A stretch of 64,000 nucleotides of DNA from Synechocystis sp. PCC 7509. Lineage in GTDB: Bacteria; Cyanobacteriota; Cyanobacteriia; Cyanobacteriales; Chroococcidiopsidaceae. Below the pieces are notes generated by a model. It ran no database searches. It saw only the letters and a program-made list of their open reading frames with translations, and was not told where the DNA came from. A program made the translations under genes and the position numbers. Shown piece by piece: positions 1 to 8,835 of the stretch. The DNA lies in the NCBI RefSeq assembly GCF_000332075.2, contig NZ_ALVU02000001.1:3856324-3920323 (forward strand), written 5' to 3'. Within the stretch, counting starts at the first letter, position 1. Each line of letters opens with the position of its first letter.

Positions 1-166
1 GAAGGCGATAAGGGGAATTTACCCAGCCAAAAGCATAGGCTAAAGCATAATTCCCGATCGCTCCTTCAGTGTAATAGGTATCTGACAACTCCCTAGAGGC
101 AAAAAATACTGGTTCTGCACACCATAACTCAATAAGTCTTGCCTGTTGAAAGGGAAGTGTTGACAT
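1..166 (-). CDS. csc1: Type I-D Cas5 protein Csc1, N-terminal part (runs off window)
   Basis: The minus strand reads an open frame of 55 codons from ATG at 166 to the window edge. It carries the segments FFASRELSDTYYTEG and AIGNYALAYAFGWVNSPYR, which resemble the N-terminal region of Csc1, the Cas5-like subunit that caps the 5' handle of crRNA in type I-D Cascade. The ATG lies 3 bases after the csc2 stop, so translation is probably coupled. Order cas10d-csc2-csc1 matches the usual I-D operon, and cas6, cas4, cas1 and cas2 would be expected further left, outside the window. Only the first third or so of the protein is visible, so integrity cannot be judged. Confidence 0.82.
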   Translation of the reverse strand, partial: MSTLPFQQARLIELWCAEPVFFASRELSDTYYTEGAIGNYALAYAFGWVNSPYRL

Positions 167-169
167 AGA

Positions 170-1186
170 TTAGCTTTCTGCCTCAACAGTTTTTTTGTTC
201 TTAGCTTTGCTCTTTTTCGACTCCGCCGCAGGTTGGCGAAAAGGCTCGTAGGATTGACTTAATCGCTTTAAAAACTCATCCCGTTGACTTTCCGACCAGT
301 TATTATCTACATCTGCAATCAAATTTGTTATTTCTTCTTCAGATAACTGCACAGAAACACCTCGTTTATTAGTCCAAGTTGAAATTACTTGCTTGGTTGC
401 TTCAATGAGCAAATCGATATTTAGCGGGTGTTCTAATGGTTGTGCTAAAACATCATAGGTAGCTTGTACCAATTCCAGAGAACTAGGAAGTTCGCTGGTA
501 CTGCCAAATATGCCTAATATTTGGTTTTCCATACGTCCAACTCGACTAGAAACCGCACCATAGCGGCTTGTGCGATGAATAATCCCAATTACATAACGCA
601 ACTCATCGGCGGTTACATCTTTAAGGGTGACTACATCAAGAAAATGAACTCCTGGCTTGATGTATTCGCTGGTATTTAAGGCAGTGGAGGCATTACCATT
701 TTGATCGCGCATAGTGCCATTTTCGTAAATAGCGTTAATAGTGCGATCGCCTAAAATATCCGTAGCAGGTAAAACACTAAAAGCGTCTTCCGTCCAAATT
801 CGGCTTTTTTGAGCGCCACCGCCACCAGCCGCGAAGCCGTAGAGAAAACAATCTACGCACATTTCGCAGGGTGCATTAGTATTTAATGAGCAAAGAGAGC
901 CTTCTTTGGGGCTAGTGTAAAAAAGTTCGTGCGCTCTTAAAAATTCTCGTCCATACCGCCGTTCTGGTGCTACTTGTTTGCGTTTAGTCATTACCAAACG
1001 CTGAATTACAGATTTGTCTACTAATCCAGCTTGGACAAATTCACTACACATTGGTTCGCCAGAGCCTTCAGTACGAAAAATTGTTTCAGACTCGGTTTTT
1101 CTGAGAATAATTAGACTAATAAACCGTCCTTTGGGGAAGTTTTCGTAAGTTTGGGCAAGGACGGGGGATAGTTTGTTAATTGACAT
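170..1186 (-). CDS. csc2: Type I-D CRISPR backbone protein Csc2 (Cas7d)
   Basis: 338 residues. Csc2 is the Cas7-family subunit that polymerises along the crRNA spacer and forms the backbone of the type I-D effector. A cysteine cluster at C99, C107, C110 and C113 (CEMCVDC within it) fits the zinc-binding insertion of Csc2, and the Gly-rich segment FAAGGGGAQKSRIW follows directly. The C-terminus is a Lys-rich tail. An AGGAG ribosome-binding site lies 7 bases before the ATG. The gene follows cas10d by 13 bases and precedes csc1 by 3, so the three form one transcript read leftwards. No truncation or frameshift is visible. Family assignment rests on recalled motifs and context; the length is normal for Csc2. 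Confidence 0.9.
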   Translation of the reverse strand: MSINKLSPVLAQTYENFPKGRFISLIILRKTESETIFRTEGSGEPMCSEFVQAGLVDKSVIQRLVMTKRKQVAPERRYGREFLRAHELFYTSPKEGSLCSLNTNAPCEMCVDCFLYGFAAGGGGAQKSRIWTEDAFSVLPATDILGDRTINAIYENGTMRDQNGNASTALNTSEYIKPGVHFLDVVTLKDVTADELRYVIGIIHRTSRYGAVSSRVGRMENQILGIFGSTSELPSSLELVQATYDVLAQPLEHPLNIDLLIEATKQVISTWTNKRGVSVQLSEEEITNLIADVDNNWSESQRDEFLKRLSQSYEPFRQPAAESKKSKAKNKKTVEAES

Positions 1187-1199
1187 AAAAATCTCCTAA

Positions 1200-3893
1200 T
1201 TAATTAGATGTGGTAGTTTCGTCGGCATCGTCTTCGGATTTTTTCTTTAACTGCTGTTGCGCTTCTTGAAAAAAGAACAGATAAGCAGCTTCAAGAGTGT
1301 CTTTATCGTTCAAAAGCTTTTCAGGACGAGAGTTATATACATCTTCGTAAAGATTGCGTAGAACTTGGTAATATTGCTTGACTTGCTCATATTTAGTAGA
1401 ACCAACACCATGTTCGCGGATACGGTCTAAGCGAGTATGATATTGCTGAACTAAAGCAGCAAAAAGTAAGTCTAAGTCCATGTGAGATTTTTGAGAACGC
1501 ACTGCGGCTGTAAAAGCCGTAAAAGGTTCAGATAAAGAGGTACGTTTAAACGAACTTCCCCGCAAACTAGCAGTAGCAGCAATTTGGCTTGCTTCTCGCA
1601 AATACTTAGTTAAAAGTGTATTTTCAGTAGACATAAAACTCTCCAGTAAAGTATTTAAAGGTTCACGAATCCGAATCCAGTTATGTTCTAGATTTGGTTC
1701 ATTTTGTTCGCGCAAAATCCAGCGCAAGAGAACATAATAAAGTTCAATTGGTCGTGTAGCAGCACGGGCTAAATCGTATAAACAATCATCCGCTTTCTGA
1801 ATGCTGGCAACAGTTATAGCAAGTTTTCCTATGCAGCGCAGTCTAGTAAGAATCTTCTCCGCATCTTGACGTTTGACATATTGTCCATCGCCAAGTAAAG
1901 ATTGAAGTGAAGCTGGAATCCTGCTAACTTGACCATACATATTGTTAGCTGAATCTATTTCTAAACTTGAACCTAGAATAAAAGGAAAACCAAATTCTAA
2001 AGACAACGAAAGTTCTAAAGCTAATCGCAAAGATTTAAGTAAAGCAACACTTGTATTTGCATCTCCCCAAATTAGAGGAATAATAACAGTTGTATGGACA
2101 AAATCAGGACGTTTAGGTAAAGCAAGCCCAACAACTTTGTTAGCCTTAAATTCTAAAAAATTGTCTCGATATAGCTTAACATCATCAACAGTTACCGTAC
2201 CACCTTCAGCATTTGTAGCCGCAAGTTGTTGTAAATATTCTCTCCATATTAACAACAGTTCTGGACAAGAACCTTTAGGTAAAGCTAGGTGCAAATAAAG
2301 CGGATCTTGTTTTTTAACTGCGGGAAAGTTTGCTCCCACTGCCATAATTTGATAGGACAAAGCGGCTATTAAATCTGCTTGCCTTTTTGGTTCTGAACTT
2401 ATACCCCCAGGCAAACGATTAGAAAATATTTGCACTTTTGTACCTGGCGGCATATTGTCCGAAATCAAGTCATCTGTTTCGCCCAAAGTAGACCCTAAAG
2501 AACAGCGCTGTCTAGGATTTGTTTCTATATAAGAATCTAAATAAGCGCCTCCATTAAGATAATTAGTATTAGGTAAATTCAGCATTCGAGCAACGGCTGT
2601 CACCATTTCTGTAGAGGCTTCCGCAAATTGGCTTTTTTGCGTACTTTCTTTTCTCAGTTGGAAAGATTCATGTAGGGCTGCAATAATACTCTCGTTTCCA
2701 TTAACAACGGCTTTTGCGGCAAAAAGCGATCGCCCATACTGTCCGTTAAATGGCTCAAGGGCTGTTCTTTGTTGCTCTGTAAGCCCCACATGACTAGCGA
2801 TTTTGTCCCAAACATCTTTTGGTGATAGTCCCGTTTCTCGGTAGCTAAGATACGCGGCTTTCAACCCTTCGGCGATCGCAAATTCTTCGGCATTACTTAC
2901 AGGCTGTAAACCAACATTGGCAGCATTTTTTACCGCATCATCCCCTGCTGTCTCTCCCCATTTTATAATGTCTTTTGCTACTTTTTCTGCTTTAAATCCA
3001 GCCTTCTTTTTTTCTAAAAGAGCCTGCACATTTAGCAGCACTTCTTCTATATTCTGTTGTATGGCTTGATGAGCAATTTTGATTCCATCTTTAGTAGGTC
3101 GTACTAATTGTTGAATGTTATTGCCAAAAACTTCATCTATTTTCGTTTGCCAAACTGCGGCTATTTCTGTAGTTAAATCAACCTCTGGTAAAGCTTCACC
3201 TTCAAATATTTCTCCATCAGGAAAAATTGCTAAAGGAGTCAGCCCATACTTTTTAAAGACCTCCTCGCAAGCACCTAGTAAGAGCGCTGTAATGTAACCC
3301 TTGTCTTCAGATAAGCGCACCCGCAAAAGTTTACAAGGTCGTCCTAAAGCAACGGTCAATTCTGTTTGAACTTTACGAAAGCGATCGCGCTCAGGAATCC
3401 CTAAATCGAACAAATCCGCCCCGGTTATCATCGCCGCCCAGCGATCTATTGCTGGATCTTCAGGTAAAAATATTGCCCCGTCGCTGCGGTTATGTCCAGA
3501 ATGACGCTCTATTAGCTTTCTAACTAGCTCAAAGTCATCTTCAGTGACAACAAACTGACTAACACAAGCCAAGTTCAGTTGTTCTTGTAAAAATGCCCGA
3601 TCTCTAGCTAAAGTTTTGACGTTGCGCCCTTTGGGATCTAGTTTATTGAGGTCATGAACCGCCGTTGCAGCTAATAGTTTTGGTCGTTTGTCTTCTGGTA
3701 CTCCTGCGAGGCGACTAACGGTTAACATGAATTGACAAGCCGAATCTAGATGTTCAGCTAGGGTTGTCCCGGTTCTGACTCCATACTGATAATGGGCTGC
3801 ATGGCGATCGTACAGTAAGGGTCTAATTTCACTAAAATATATTTCCTCTAAGCTTTTTGGAGGACGGTTTAAAAGCCGACGCTGATTTAACAT
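1200..3893 (-). CDS. csc3: Type I-D large subunit Cas10d (Csc3) with intact HD nuclease motifs
   Basis: 897 residues. Cas10d is the large subunit of type I-D effectors and combines an N-terminal HD nuclease with a Cas10-like palm. The HD ligands are all present: H48, H80-D81 (AVHDLNKLD), H131 and H134 (ERHSGHN) and D160. No GGDD motif is seen, so cyclic-oligoadenylate synthesis is not expected, as is normal for this family. The protein seems somewhat shorter than many Csc3 proteins I recall, but the frame is intact from ATG to stop. No Shine-Dalgarno is obvious. It is the first gene of the leftward cas operon and diverges from a WYL regulator across 334 bases. cas3, commonly just upstream, is not there. 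Confidence 0.9.
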   Translation of the reverse strand: MLNQRRLLNRPPKSLEEIYFSEIRPLLYDRHAAHYQYGVRTGTTLAEHLDSACQFMLTVSRLAGVPEDKRPKLLAATAVHDLNKLDPKGRNVKTLARDRAFLQEQLNLACVSQFVVTEDDFELVRKLIERHSGHNRSDGAIFLPEDPAIDRWAAMITGADLFDLGIPERDRFRKVQTELTVALGRPCKLLRVRLSEDKGYITALLLGACEEVFKKYGLTPLAIFPDGEIFEGEALPEVDLTTEIAAVWQTKIDEVFGNNIQQLVRPTKDGIKIAHQAIQQNIEEVLLNVQALLEKKKAGFKAEKVAKDIIKWGETAGDDAVKNAANVGLQPVSNAEEFAIAEGLKAAYLSYRETGLSPKDVWDKIASHVGLTEQQRTALEPFNGQYGRSLFAAKAVVNGNESIIAALHESFQLRKESTQKSQFAEASTEMVTAVARMLNLPNTNYLNGGAYLDSYIETNPRQRCSLGSTLGETDDLISDNMPPGTKVQIFSNRLPGGISSEPKRQADLIAALSYQIMAVGANFPAVKKQDPLYLHLALPKGSCPELLLIWREYLQQLAATNAEGGTVTVDDVKLYRDNFLEFKANKVVGLALPKRPDFVHTTVIIPLIWGDANTSVALLKSLRLALELSLSLEFGFPFILGSSLEIDSANNMYGQVSRIPASLQSLLGDGQYVKRQDAEKILTRLRCIGKLAITVASIQKADDCLYDLARAATRPIELYYVLLRWILREQNEPNLEHNWIRIREPLNTLLESFMSTENTLLTKYLREASQIAATASLRGSSFKRTSLSEPFTAFTAAVRSQKSHMDLDLLFAALVQQYHTRLDRIREHGVGSTKYEQVKQYYQVLRNLYEDVYNSRPEKLLNDKDTLEAAYLFFFQEAQQQLKKKSEDDADETTTSN

Positions 3894-4227
3894 TTAAAAA
3901 TATTCCAATTAATGACTCGTGTGTTTCAACAAAAAATTTCAATTTTTCAAAAACATCTCAGGGGTAATAAACTTCTTATCTAAAATTGGAGTCTTATTTG
4001 TAACGAGTTTCTAGGCTGAATGCGTAGATATCAGCAATCAGCAAAGTGTAGAGGTAATTTGCAAATTACCAACTAACAACCTTAGAGTTCCCAAATTATT
4101 CAAAAAACAAACAATCTCAAATTATCTTTTAGCTTGCAGTGTTTTCTTATTTGCTAGTGCCTTCAACTACAGCTACAATAACTCTAAAACCTGGATGATG
4201 TCAAGTAGTGCATTTACACTTTAGTTA
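3894..4227. promoter_or_regulatory. Divergent promoter region between cas10d and the WYL regulator
   Basis: 334 bases, AT-rich, with no coding frame. It must hold the promoters of the leftward cas operon and of the rightward regulator. The clearest element is an 18-bp perfect palindrome at 4053-4070. The segments around 4095 and 4120 repeat CAAATTAT, and TTTACACTTT lies just before the regulator start. I cannot assign -10 and -35 boxes with confidence. Confidence 0.55.
4053..4070. promoter_or_regulatory. 18-bp perfect palindrome, candidate operator
   Basis: GGTAATTTGCAAATTACC equals its own reverse complement. It sits about 160 bases from each start codon in the cas10d/WYL divergent spacer. 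A dimeric DNA-binding protein such as the adjacent regulator could bind here (inference). As a hairpin it would have no loop, so a terminator is unlikely. Confidence 0.5.
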
Positions 4228-5076
4228 ATGGCAAGAAAAAAAGAGACAATTACACTTTCAATTCCCCCAGGAACAAAAGAGCAATTAGAAGAACTCGCCC
4301 GTCGCCTAAACATCCTGTGGGGCAAAGAGCCGAGCGTTTCAGGGCTAATAGTTGCGATCGCCCAAAAACAGCTAGAAGTGGGGCAACCCTTTACTCTCAA
4401 CCGCGAACGAGTCAACGCTTTAATGCCAGCAACTACAGGCTTAGTTGATGCTGGTAATATAGAAGCCGCCCAAATTGTACTTGCACTTTTATTGGATAAA
4501 GGTACACTTGAAACTCCTCTGCGTCAGTCTCTACTTAAGCAAGTTAGCGATTCTAGGAAGGGATGGCGGTTAGAAATTGATAACCTAATCGACAAAAAAC
4601 AGCCTTTCCATCTTCTTTATCGCAATCCCCAAGACCAAGAACTTGAATATACCGTTCGTTACGGGGAGATTTGTTTCTACGAAAAACGCTCTTATTTATT
4701 GGTTTGGTGTGACGAAACCCAAGATGCTGAAAAAACTATCCCTAATTTACCTGAACTTTGGCATAATCGCTGTTTGCGTTTAGACCGAGTTGTGTCAATT
4801 TTGCCCATTAGTGGCGATTGGCGGGGTCAATTAGATTACTTAAAAGTGCAGTTACACTTTAAAAGGGGATTAGTAAAATCTTACGAATTTAAAGAGGATG
4901 ACTTAGAGGAGGAAATGAATGGAGAAGTGCGGCAGGTGGTGCGGAAAGTAGTAAATTATTTTTGGTTGAATCGGGAAGTACGACGATATGGAAAAGATTG
5001 TGTAATTGTGTCGCCAGAAAATGTCCGCGACTGCTTTAAACAAGAACTGCAAGAGCTTTACAATCTATATTTTTAA
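4228..5076 (+). CDS. WYL-domain transcriptional regulator of the CRISPR locus
   Basis: 282 residues. The N-terminus (about 1-50, ETITLSIPPGTKEQLEELAR) looks like a ribbon-helix-helix DNA-binding segment. The middle (about 125-165, with HLLYRNPQ and YLLVWCDE) and the later region match a WYL-type ligand-sensing domain, and the C-terminal 80 residues resemble the extension that follows WYL. The arrangement, a WYL gene divergent from a type I-D operon, is that of Sll7009 in Synechocystis 6803, which is reported to lower crRNA accumulation of its I-D system. A similar repressor role is inferred here. Start ATG at 4228 has only a weak ribosome-binding site. Autoregulation through the 4053-4070 palindrome is possible but untested. 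Confidence 0.75.
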   Translation: MARKKETITLSIPPGTKEQLEELARRLNILWGKEPSVSGLIVAIAQKQLEVGQPFTLNRERVNALMPATTGLVDAGNIEAAQIVLALLLDKGTLETPLRQSLLKQVSDSRKGWRLEIDNLIDKKQPFHLLYRNPQDQELEYTVRYGEICFYEKRSYLLVWCDETQDAEKTIPNLPELWHNRCLRLDRVVSILPISGDWRGQLDYLKVQLHFKRGLVKSYEFKEDDLEEEMNGEVRQVVRKVVNYFWLNREVRRYGKDCVIVSPENVRDCFKQELQELYNLYF

Positions 5077-5131
5077 CTAGAAAAGCGATCGCACTTGGCA
5101 ATTAAACTAGCGCGATCGCCTACAATTAAAC

Positions 5132-5521
5132 CTACTTGTCTAGAAATCCTTGGATTTTTTGCCCCAACTCTTGTCGATTTGAGGTGTTGAGTAAAAATCG
5201 GCTGATAAACCAAATAGAATAGCCAATTCCAACTAATTCAAAGGTTGGTGCTACTAAAGGAATCTCATTAATAGCTGCAATCACAGCTAAACTTACTCTA
5301 AACGCAATAATTGCGCCGAAAATTAGTCCCAAGTTGATTAGTAGTTGTTGATTCTCGCCGAAAAAACTACCTAAGTTCTCTGATAGTTGCGATAAAAAGC
5401 TGACAACTTTACCAACTATCCATTGTCCTTTTTCTAGAGGTTTACCAAGCGGAGGTTCAGGCTCTATAATTACCTTGACTTCAGGAGTTTCAGTTACTGG
5501 TGGGGTTGGAGGTTCTTGCAT
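5132..5521 (-). CDS. CAAD-domain (CURT1-like) membrane protein
   Basis: 129 residues. A Pro/Glu-rich N-terminus (about 1-30) is followed by an amphipathic stretch and two hydrophobic segments (about 60-80 and 88-110), ending in an amphipathic helix. This layout and the C-terminal sequence match the CAAD domain, found alone or attached to cyanobacterial aminoacyl-tRNA synthetases and related to the thylakoid-curving CURT1/CurT proteins. It therefore probably sits in the thylakoid membrane and influences curvature or organisation (family knowledge, not shown here). It is transcribed alone, convergent with the WYL gene across a 55-base spacer holding two HIP1 sites. Whether it is the main CurT or a paralogue cannot be told from this window. 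Confidence 0.75.
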   Translation of the reverse strand: MQEPPTPPVTETPEVKVIIEPEPPLGKPLEKGQWIVGKVVSFLSQLSENLGSFFGENQQLLINLGLIFGAIIAFRVSLAVIAAINEIPLVAPTFELVGIGYSIWFISRFLLNTSNRQELGQKIQGFLDK

Positions 5522-5611
5522 AATTATGTGTTTTTTAACTCATCGAATAAGTGTAAATTACCATGCAAAGTTTAGGATTATGCTAGGCGATCGCACTTGT
5601 TGTATTTCTCT

Positions 5612-6208
5612 TTAAAGTGGGATTAATTCGGTAAAATTTTGCAACAACTGATCGTTGGTCAATTCGTCGCCTAGTTGCGCCGGGGAAAAATGGACTTGAA
5701 TTGCTTGTAATTTCTCTTGGTAATGCAGATTAATCAAGGCTTTCAAGCCATCTTTGAGAGCGGTAATATTAGATAAATCGGTTTCAAGTTCTGGAACTTC
5801 TCCAGTAAACGCCGCCGTAATCATCACTACCAAGTTACGAGTTATAGGTATAGATAAAGGCTCGTCAGTGGGAGTGTTGCTAAAATCTGGTTCGCTGAGG
5901 TAGCGTTGGGCGGAATCGGTAAATAATTCATTAACGTAGTCTCCTGCTTCCCCTTCACTCCAAAATACATCGCCTTCATTCGCCGCCGAAAGCCAGTATT
6001 CATCGTATTGCAGCAGAGTTTGACATATTTCGACTAACCCCTCTCCCAATACCTCTAAGTCGCCATCAGCGTCCATAGCCGATCTAGCTGTACGATTTAA
6101 AACCCCTAATATTGGTGCTACTTCTTGTCCCGCCAGGTGTAAAAATAAACGAGAAACAACATAACGAGTACCACCCGTTAATTTACTAAAGCGATCGCGT
6201 AAACCCAT
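5612..6208 (-). CDS. DUF1517-type cyanobacterial conserved protein
   Basis: 198 residues, predicted soluble, with no signal peptide. The N-terminus (GLRDRFSKLTGGTRYVVSRL) and the acidic middle (DADGDLEVLGEGLVEICQ) are characteristic of a conserved cyanobacterial family. The C-terminal part (about 125-198, ending in LGDELTNDQLLQNFTEL) resembles the end of DUF1517 domains. No catalytic motif is visible and the function is unknown. It lies 72 bases from the divergent tyrA gene and 90 bases after the CAAD gene start on the same strand, with no sign of an operon. Assignment to DUF1517 is from recalled sequence pattern, so moderately sure. Confidence 0.65.
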   Translation of the reverse strand: MGLRDRFSKLTGGTRYVVSRLFLHLAGQEVAPILGVLNRTARSAMDADGDLEVLGEGLVEICQTLLQYDEYWLSAANEGDVFWSEGEAGDYVNELFTDSAQRYLSEPDFSNTPTDEPLSIPITRNLVVMITAAFTGEVPELETDLSNITALKDGLKALINLHYQEKLQAIQVHFSPAQLGDELTNDQLLQNFTELIPL

Positions 6209-6279
6209 ATTTATTTACTCCACAACTTAACCTACTGTATCCCTGGCAAGATAATACTAACTAAGTTTTATTTTGAACT

Positions 6280-7122
6280 ATGAATATTGGCATTATTGGA
6301 CTGGGATTAATTGGCGGCTCTTTGGGGTTAGATTTACGCGCTTGTGGTTACAAGGTTTTGGGTGTAAGTCGGCGCGAACAAGTCTGTCAAAAAGCCAGCG
6401 ATCGCGGTGTGGTAGATTTGGCAAGTATAGACTTTGCTATCCTCAAACAGGCGGAAGTTATATTTATTTGTACGCCCATAGCGGCGATTCTGCCTACCGT
6501 AAACCAACTAATTCCCTTTCTCAATCCATCCACCGTATTAACCGATGTTGGCTCGGTTAAAGCGCCTGTAGTCGAAGCTATTGCGCCTTTATGGTCAAAC
6601 TTTGTCGGCGGACATCCTATGGCGGGAAACTCTGAATGTGGGATTGAAGCGGCGCAAACTAATTTATTTGTCTTTAAGCCTTACGTGCTTACACCAACTG
6701 CATCAACTCCGCTTACCGCCGTTGCTAAAGTTGAGAACATTGTAAAAAGTCTGAATGCAAACATTTATCACTGTACTCCTCAAGATCACGATCGCGCCGT
6801 TAGTTGGATTTCGCACTTACCAGTAATTGTCAGTGGCTCGTTGATTGCTAGTTGTCAAAGTGAAGCTAACCCAGAGGTTTTAAAATTAGCCCAAAACCTT
6901 GCTAGTTCTGGTTTTCGAGATACAAGCCGCGTAGGTGGGGGAAATCCTGAATTAGGCTTAATGATGGCAAGTTATAACCGCGATGAATTGCTCAGAAGTT
7001 TGCAATACTATCGTCAAAACTTAGATAGAATGATTCACCTAATTGAACAAAAAAACTGGGTAGAGTTAGAGCAGCAATTGCAATCTAATCATGCAGGGCG
7101 ATCGCACTTTGTGCGGGAATAG
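6280..7122 (+). CDS. tyrA: Arogenate/prephenate dehydrogenase
   Basis: 280 residues. TyrA oxidatively decarboxylates arogenate (usual in cyanobacteria, with NADP+) or prephenate in tyrosine synthesis. The Rossmann motif GLGLIGG covers residues 7-13. The second strand ends in VSRRE (30-33), where basic residues favour NADP(H) over NAD(H). The catalytic histidine is in GGHPMAG (H112), and SWISHLPV supplies the second conserved motif. No ACT domain or chorismate mutase is fused. The gene stands alone, diverging from the DUF1517 gene. Length fits the short monofunctional form. Substrate choice between arogenate and prephenate is inferred from phylogenetic habit. Confidence 0.92.
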   Translation: MNIGIIGLGLIGGSLGLDLRACGYKVLGVSRREQVCQKASDRGVVDLASIDFAILKQAEVIFICTPIAAILPTVNQLIPFLNPSTVLTDVGSVKAPVVEAIAPLWSNFVGGHPMAGNSECGIEAAQTNLFVFKPYVLTPTASTPLTAVAKVENIVKSLNANIYHCTPQDHDRAVSWISHLPVIVSGSLIASCQSEANPEVLKLAQNLASSGFRDTSRVGGGNPELGLMMASYNRDELLRSLQYYRQNLDRMIHLIEQKNWVELEQQLQSNHAGRSHFVRE

Positions 7123-7246
7123 AAAAGTTTAAACTACATTGAGTTATCGTATTGATAAGTTTACTTTTGCCAGTCATGGCAGCTTTCGATTTGCAAAAAG
7201 ATATGATTCTTTGTTGCAAGTTACTCTATGACTTTTAAGTTAGTTT

Positions 7247-7483
7247 TTAAAAAGAATCGGTTTGCTCTGTCAAAGTTTCAACTAACAAAGTCATTTGCTG
7301 CTGCTTTTGGTTTAAAAACGCCTCGCACTCGCGCAAATACTCAACAGCCGTAGTAAATTCTGTAAATACTTCCGCAAGCTCTAATTCACCGGATTCTAGC
7401 TGGTTGATAATTTTCTCAACTTTGGCAACGGTTGCCTCATAATTCCAATTTGCTTTCTTTTTAGCGCGAGGAGAATCGGTCAT
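7247..7483 (-). CDS. xseB: Exodeoxyribonuclease VII small subunit
   Basis: 78 residues. XseB joins several copies to one XseA to form exonuclease VII, which degrades single-stranded DNA from both ends. The sequence is a helical hairpin with the family pattern YEATVAKVEKIINQLESGEL followed by a second long helix. Its start codon shares one base with the xseA stop (TAATG at 7485-7481), a classic coupling that keeps subunit ratio high. A Lys-rich N-terminus precedes the domain. Nothing is unusual. Confidence 0.92.
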   Translation of the reverse strand: MTDSPRAKKKANWNYEATVAKVEKIINQLESGELELAEVFTEFTTAVEYLRECEAFLNQKQQQMTLLVETLTEQTDSF

Positions 7484-8715
7484 TATTTATCGAAAATTTC
7501 TGTTACTTTGACTTTAACTTGACCTGTACCTAGTTGGACAAGCAACTCTTGCTCCTTCGCAAGTTCAGAACTAGAACGCGCGATCGCCCCTTTTTCTGTT
7601 CTCAATACCGCATATCCCCGTTTTAATACCGCTTTGGGGTCTAAAGTTGCAAGCTTTTCTTGTAAAAACCTACAGTGCAAAGTCACATTTTGTAACTGAT
7701 TTTGCGTTACTTGAACTAACTGCTGTTTTTGCCAACCAATTAGCTGTTTTTGTTGCTGGATTTGCCGCTCTAAAGGTAAACGTTGCAAGCGACTTTGCAA
7801 ACGATGTAGACGATTTTGGACGCTAGCAATTTGCCCTGTAGCGGCTCTTTGCAGACCTTGTAGGCGCTCTTGATGCTCGGCGTAAAGGGTCGTGAGTTCT
7901 GGTACAACTTGTTCGGCGGCGGCGGTGGGAGTATGAGCATAGGCATCGGCGACTAAATCGGCTAAAGATTCATCGCGTTGATGACCAATCCCAGTAATTA
8001 CAGGAATTGAACAATTGGCGATCGCTCTTACTACTCTTTCGTCATTAAAACAAGCCAATTCCTCTGTTGCACCACCACCACGAGCTAATATTAGTACCTC
8101 CGCACGTTTATCTTTTTCTACTCGCTCTATGGCTTTGATAATTGATGCTGGGGCTTGTTCCCCTTGGACAATTGCCGGAGAAAATAGCACGTGTAAACCT
8201 GGGTAACGCTGTCCTAAAGTTTTTTGCGTATCTCCCCAAGCGGCGGCGGAGGCTGAAGTAACTACAGCGACGATTTGAGGGTGCGGCGGTAGGGGCTTTT
8301 TGCGTTCATTGTCAAATAACCCCTCTGCTTGCAAAAATCCGCGCAACTGTCGATAGCGCAATGCTAATAAACCAACTCCTGCGGGCAAACTTTGCCACAC
8401 CGTTAACTGGTATTGTCCGCGCCCAGGATACAACCGGATACTACCTAAAACTATTACCTGCTCTCCCATTACAGGAATTTGTGCCAATTTTTCTAATTGA
8501 CCATTCCAAGCAACACAACTAATTGCCGCTTTATCTTGAGGATCGGTGAGGGTAAAAAACAATCCCCGGCGGTGATGATTGGTACTAGAAACTTCCCCAG
8601 TAATCCAAACTTGGCGCAATTGCCCATCTTGCTCTAATAATTCTTGAATGTAGGCAGTAATTCCGCCTACAGAAATCGGTGCTAGTTCTGGTGCAGTATC
8701 CAGATTAAACGTCAT
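7483..8715 (-). CDS. xseA: Exodeoxyribonuclease VII large subunit
   Basis: 410 residues. The catalytic subunit of exonuclease VII. Residues about 15-110 form the OB-fold (QVWITGEVSS) that binds single-stranded DNA. The catalytic region begins near residue 120 and contains VAVVTSASAAAWGD, LARGGGATEELACFND and ITGIGHQRDESLADLVAD with AHTPTAAAE. The middle to C-terminal part is a long coiled coil rich in Gln, and the last 35 residues form the small C-terminal segment starting LKRGYAVLR. Encoded just before xseB with a one-base overlap. No terminator is obvious between it and the upstream sulfite-oxidase-like gene, 163 bases away, but a hairpin at 8836-8876 separates them. Confidence 0.95.
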   Translation of the reverse strand: MTFNLDTAPELAPISVGGITAYIQELLEQDGQLRQVWITGEVSSTNHHRRGLFFTLTDPQDKAAISCVAWNGQLEKLAQIPVMGEQVIVLGSIRLYPGRGQYQLTVWQSLPAGVGLLALRYRQLRGFLQAEGLFDNERKKPLPPHPQIVAVVTSASAAAWGDTQKTLGQRYPGLHVLFSPAIVQGEQAPASIIKAIERVEKDKRAEVLILARGGGATEELACFNDERVVRAIANCSIPVITGIGHQRDESLADLVADAYAHTPTAAAEQVVPELTTLYAEHQERLQGLQRAATGQIASVQNRLHRLQSRLQRLPLERQIQQQKQLIGWQKQQLVQVTQNQLQNVTLHCRFLQEKLATLDPKAVLKRGYAVLRTEKGAIARSSSELAKEQELLVQLGTGQVKVKVTEIFDK

Positions 8716-8835
8716 TATTAATCCACGAACAAAAGTTAAAGAGCATTTAACAGCTTAAAGTACCGTTGGCGATCGCTAGAGCAATAGATAACTGCTGAAC
8801 TGGCACTTTTTCCTAGAGCAAATTATTTATTTAAT

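Noticed and set aside
1942-2298. 118-codon frame on the plus strand inside cas10d
   Set aside because: Antisense shadow of the cas10d coding frame, low-complexity Ser/Lys composition, no ribosome-binding site or family pattern.
3894-4227. Search for a CRISPR array or leader near the cas genes
   Set aside because: No repeat-spacer pattern found in this spacer or elsewhere in the window; the array is expected beyond the left edge.
4211-4258. TTACACTTT repeated around the WYL start (and again near 4850)
   Set aside because: One copy is in the spacer, but the others are inside the coding region; the short AT-rich word is likely chance.
6273-6560. 95-codon plus-strand frame overlapping tyrA
   Set aside because: Same region in another frame of a well-supported gene.
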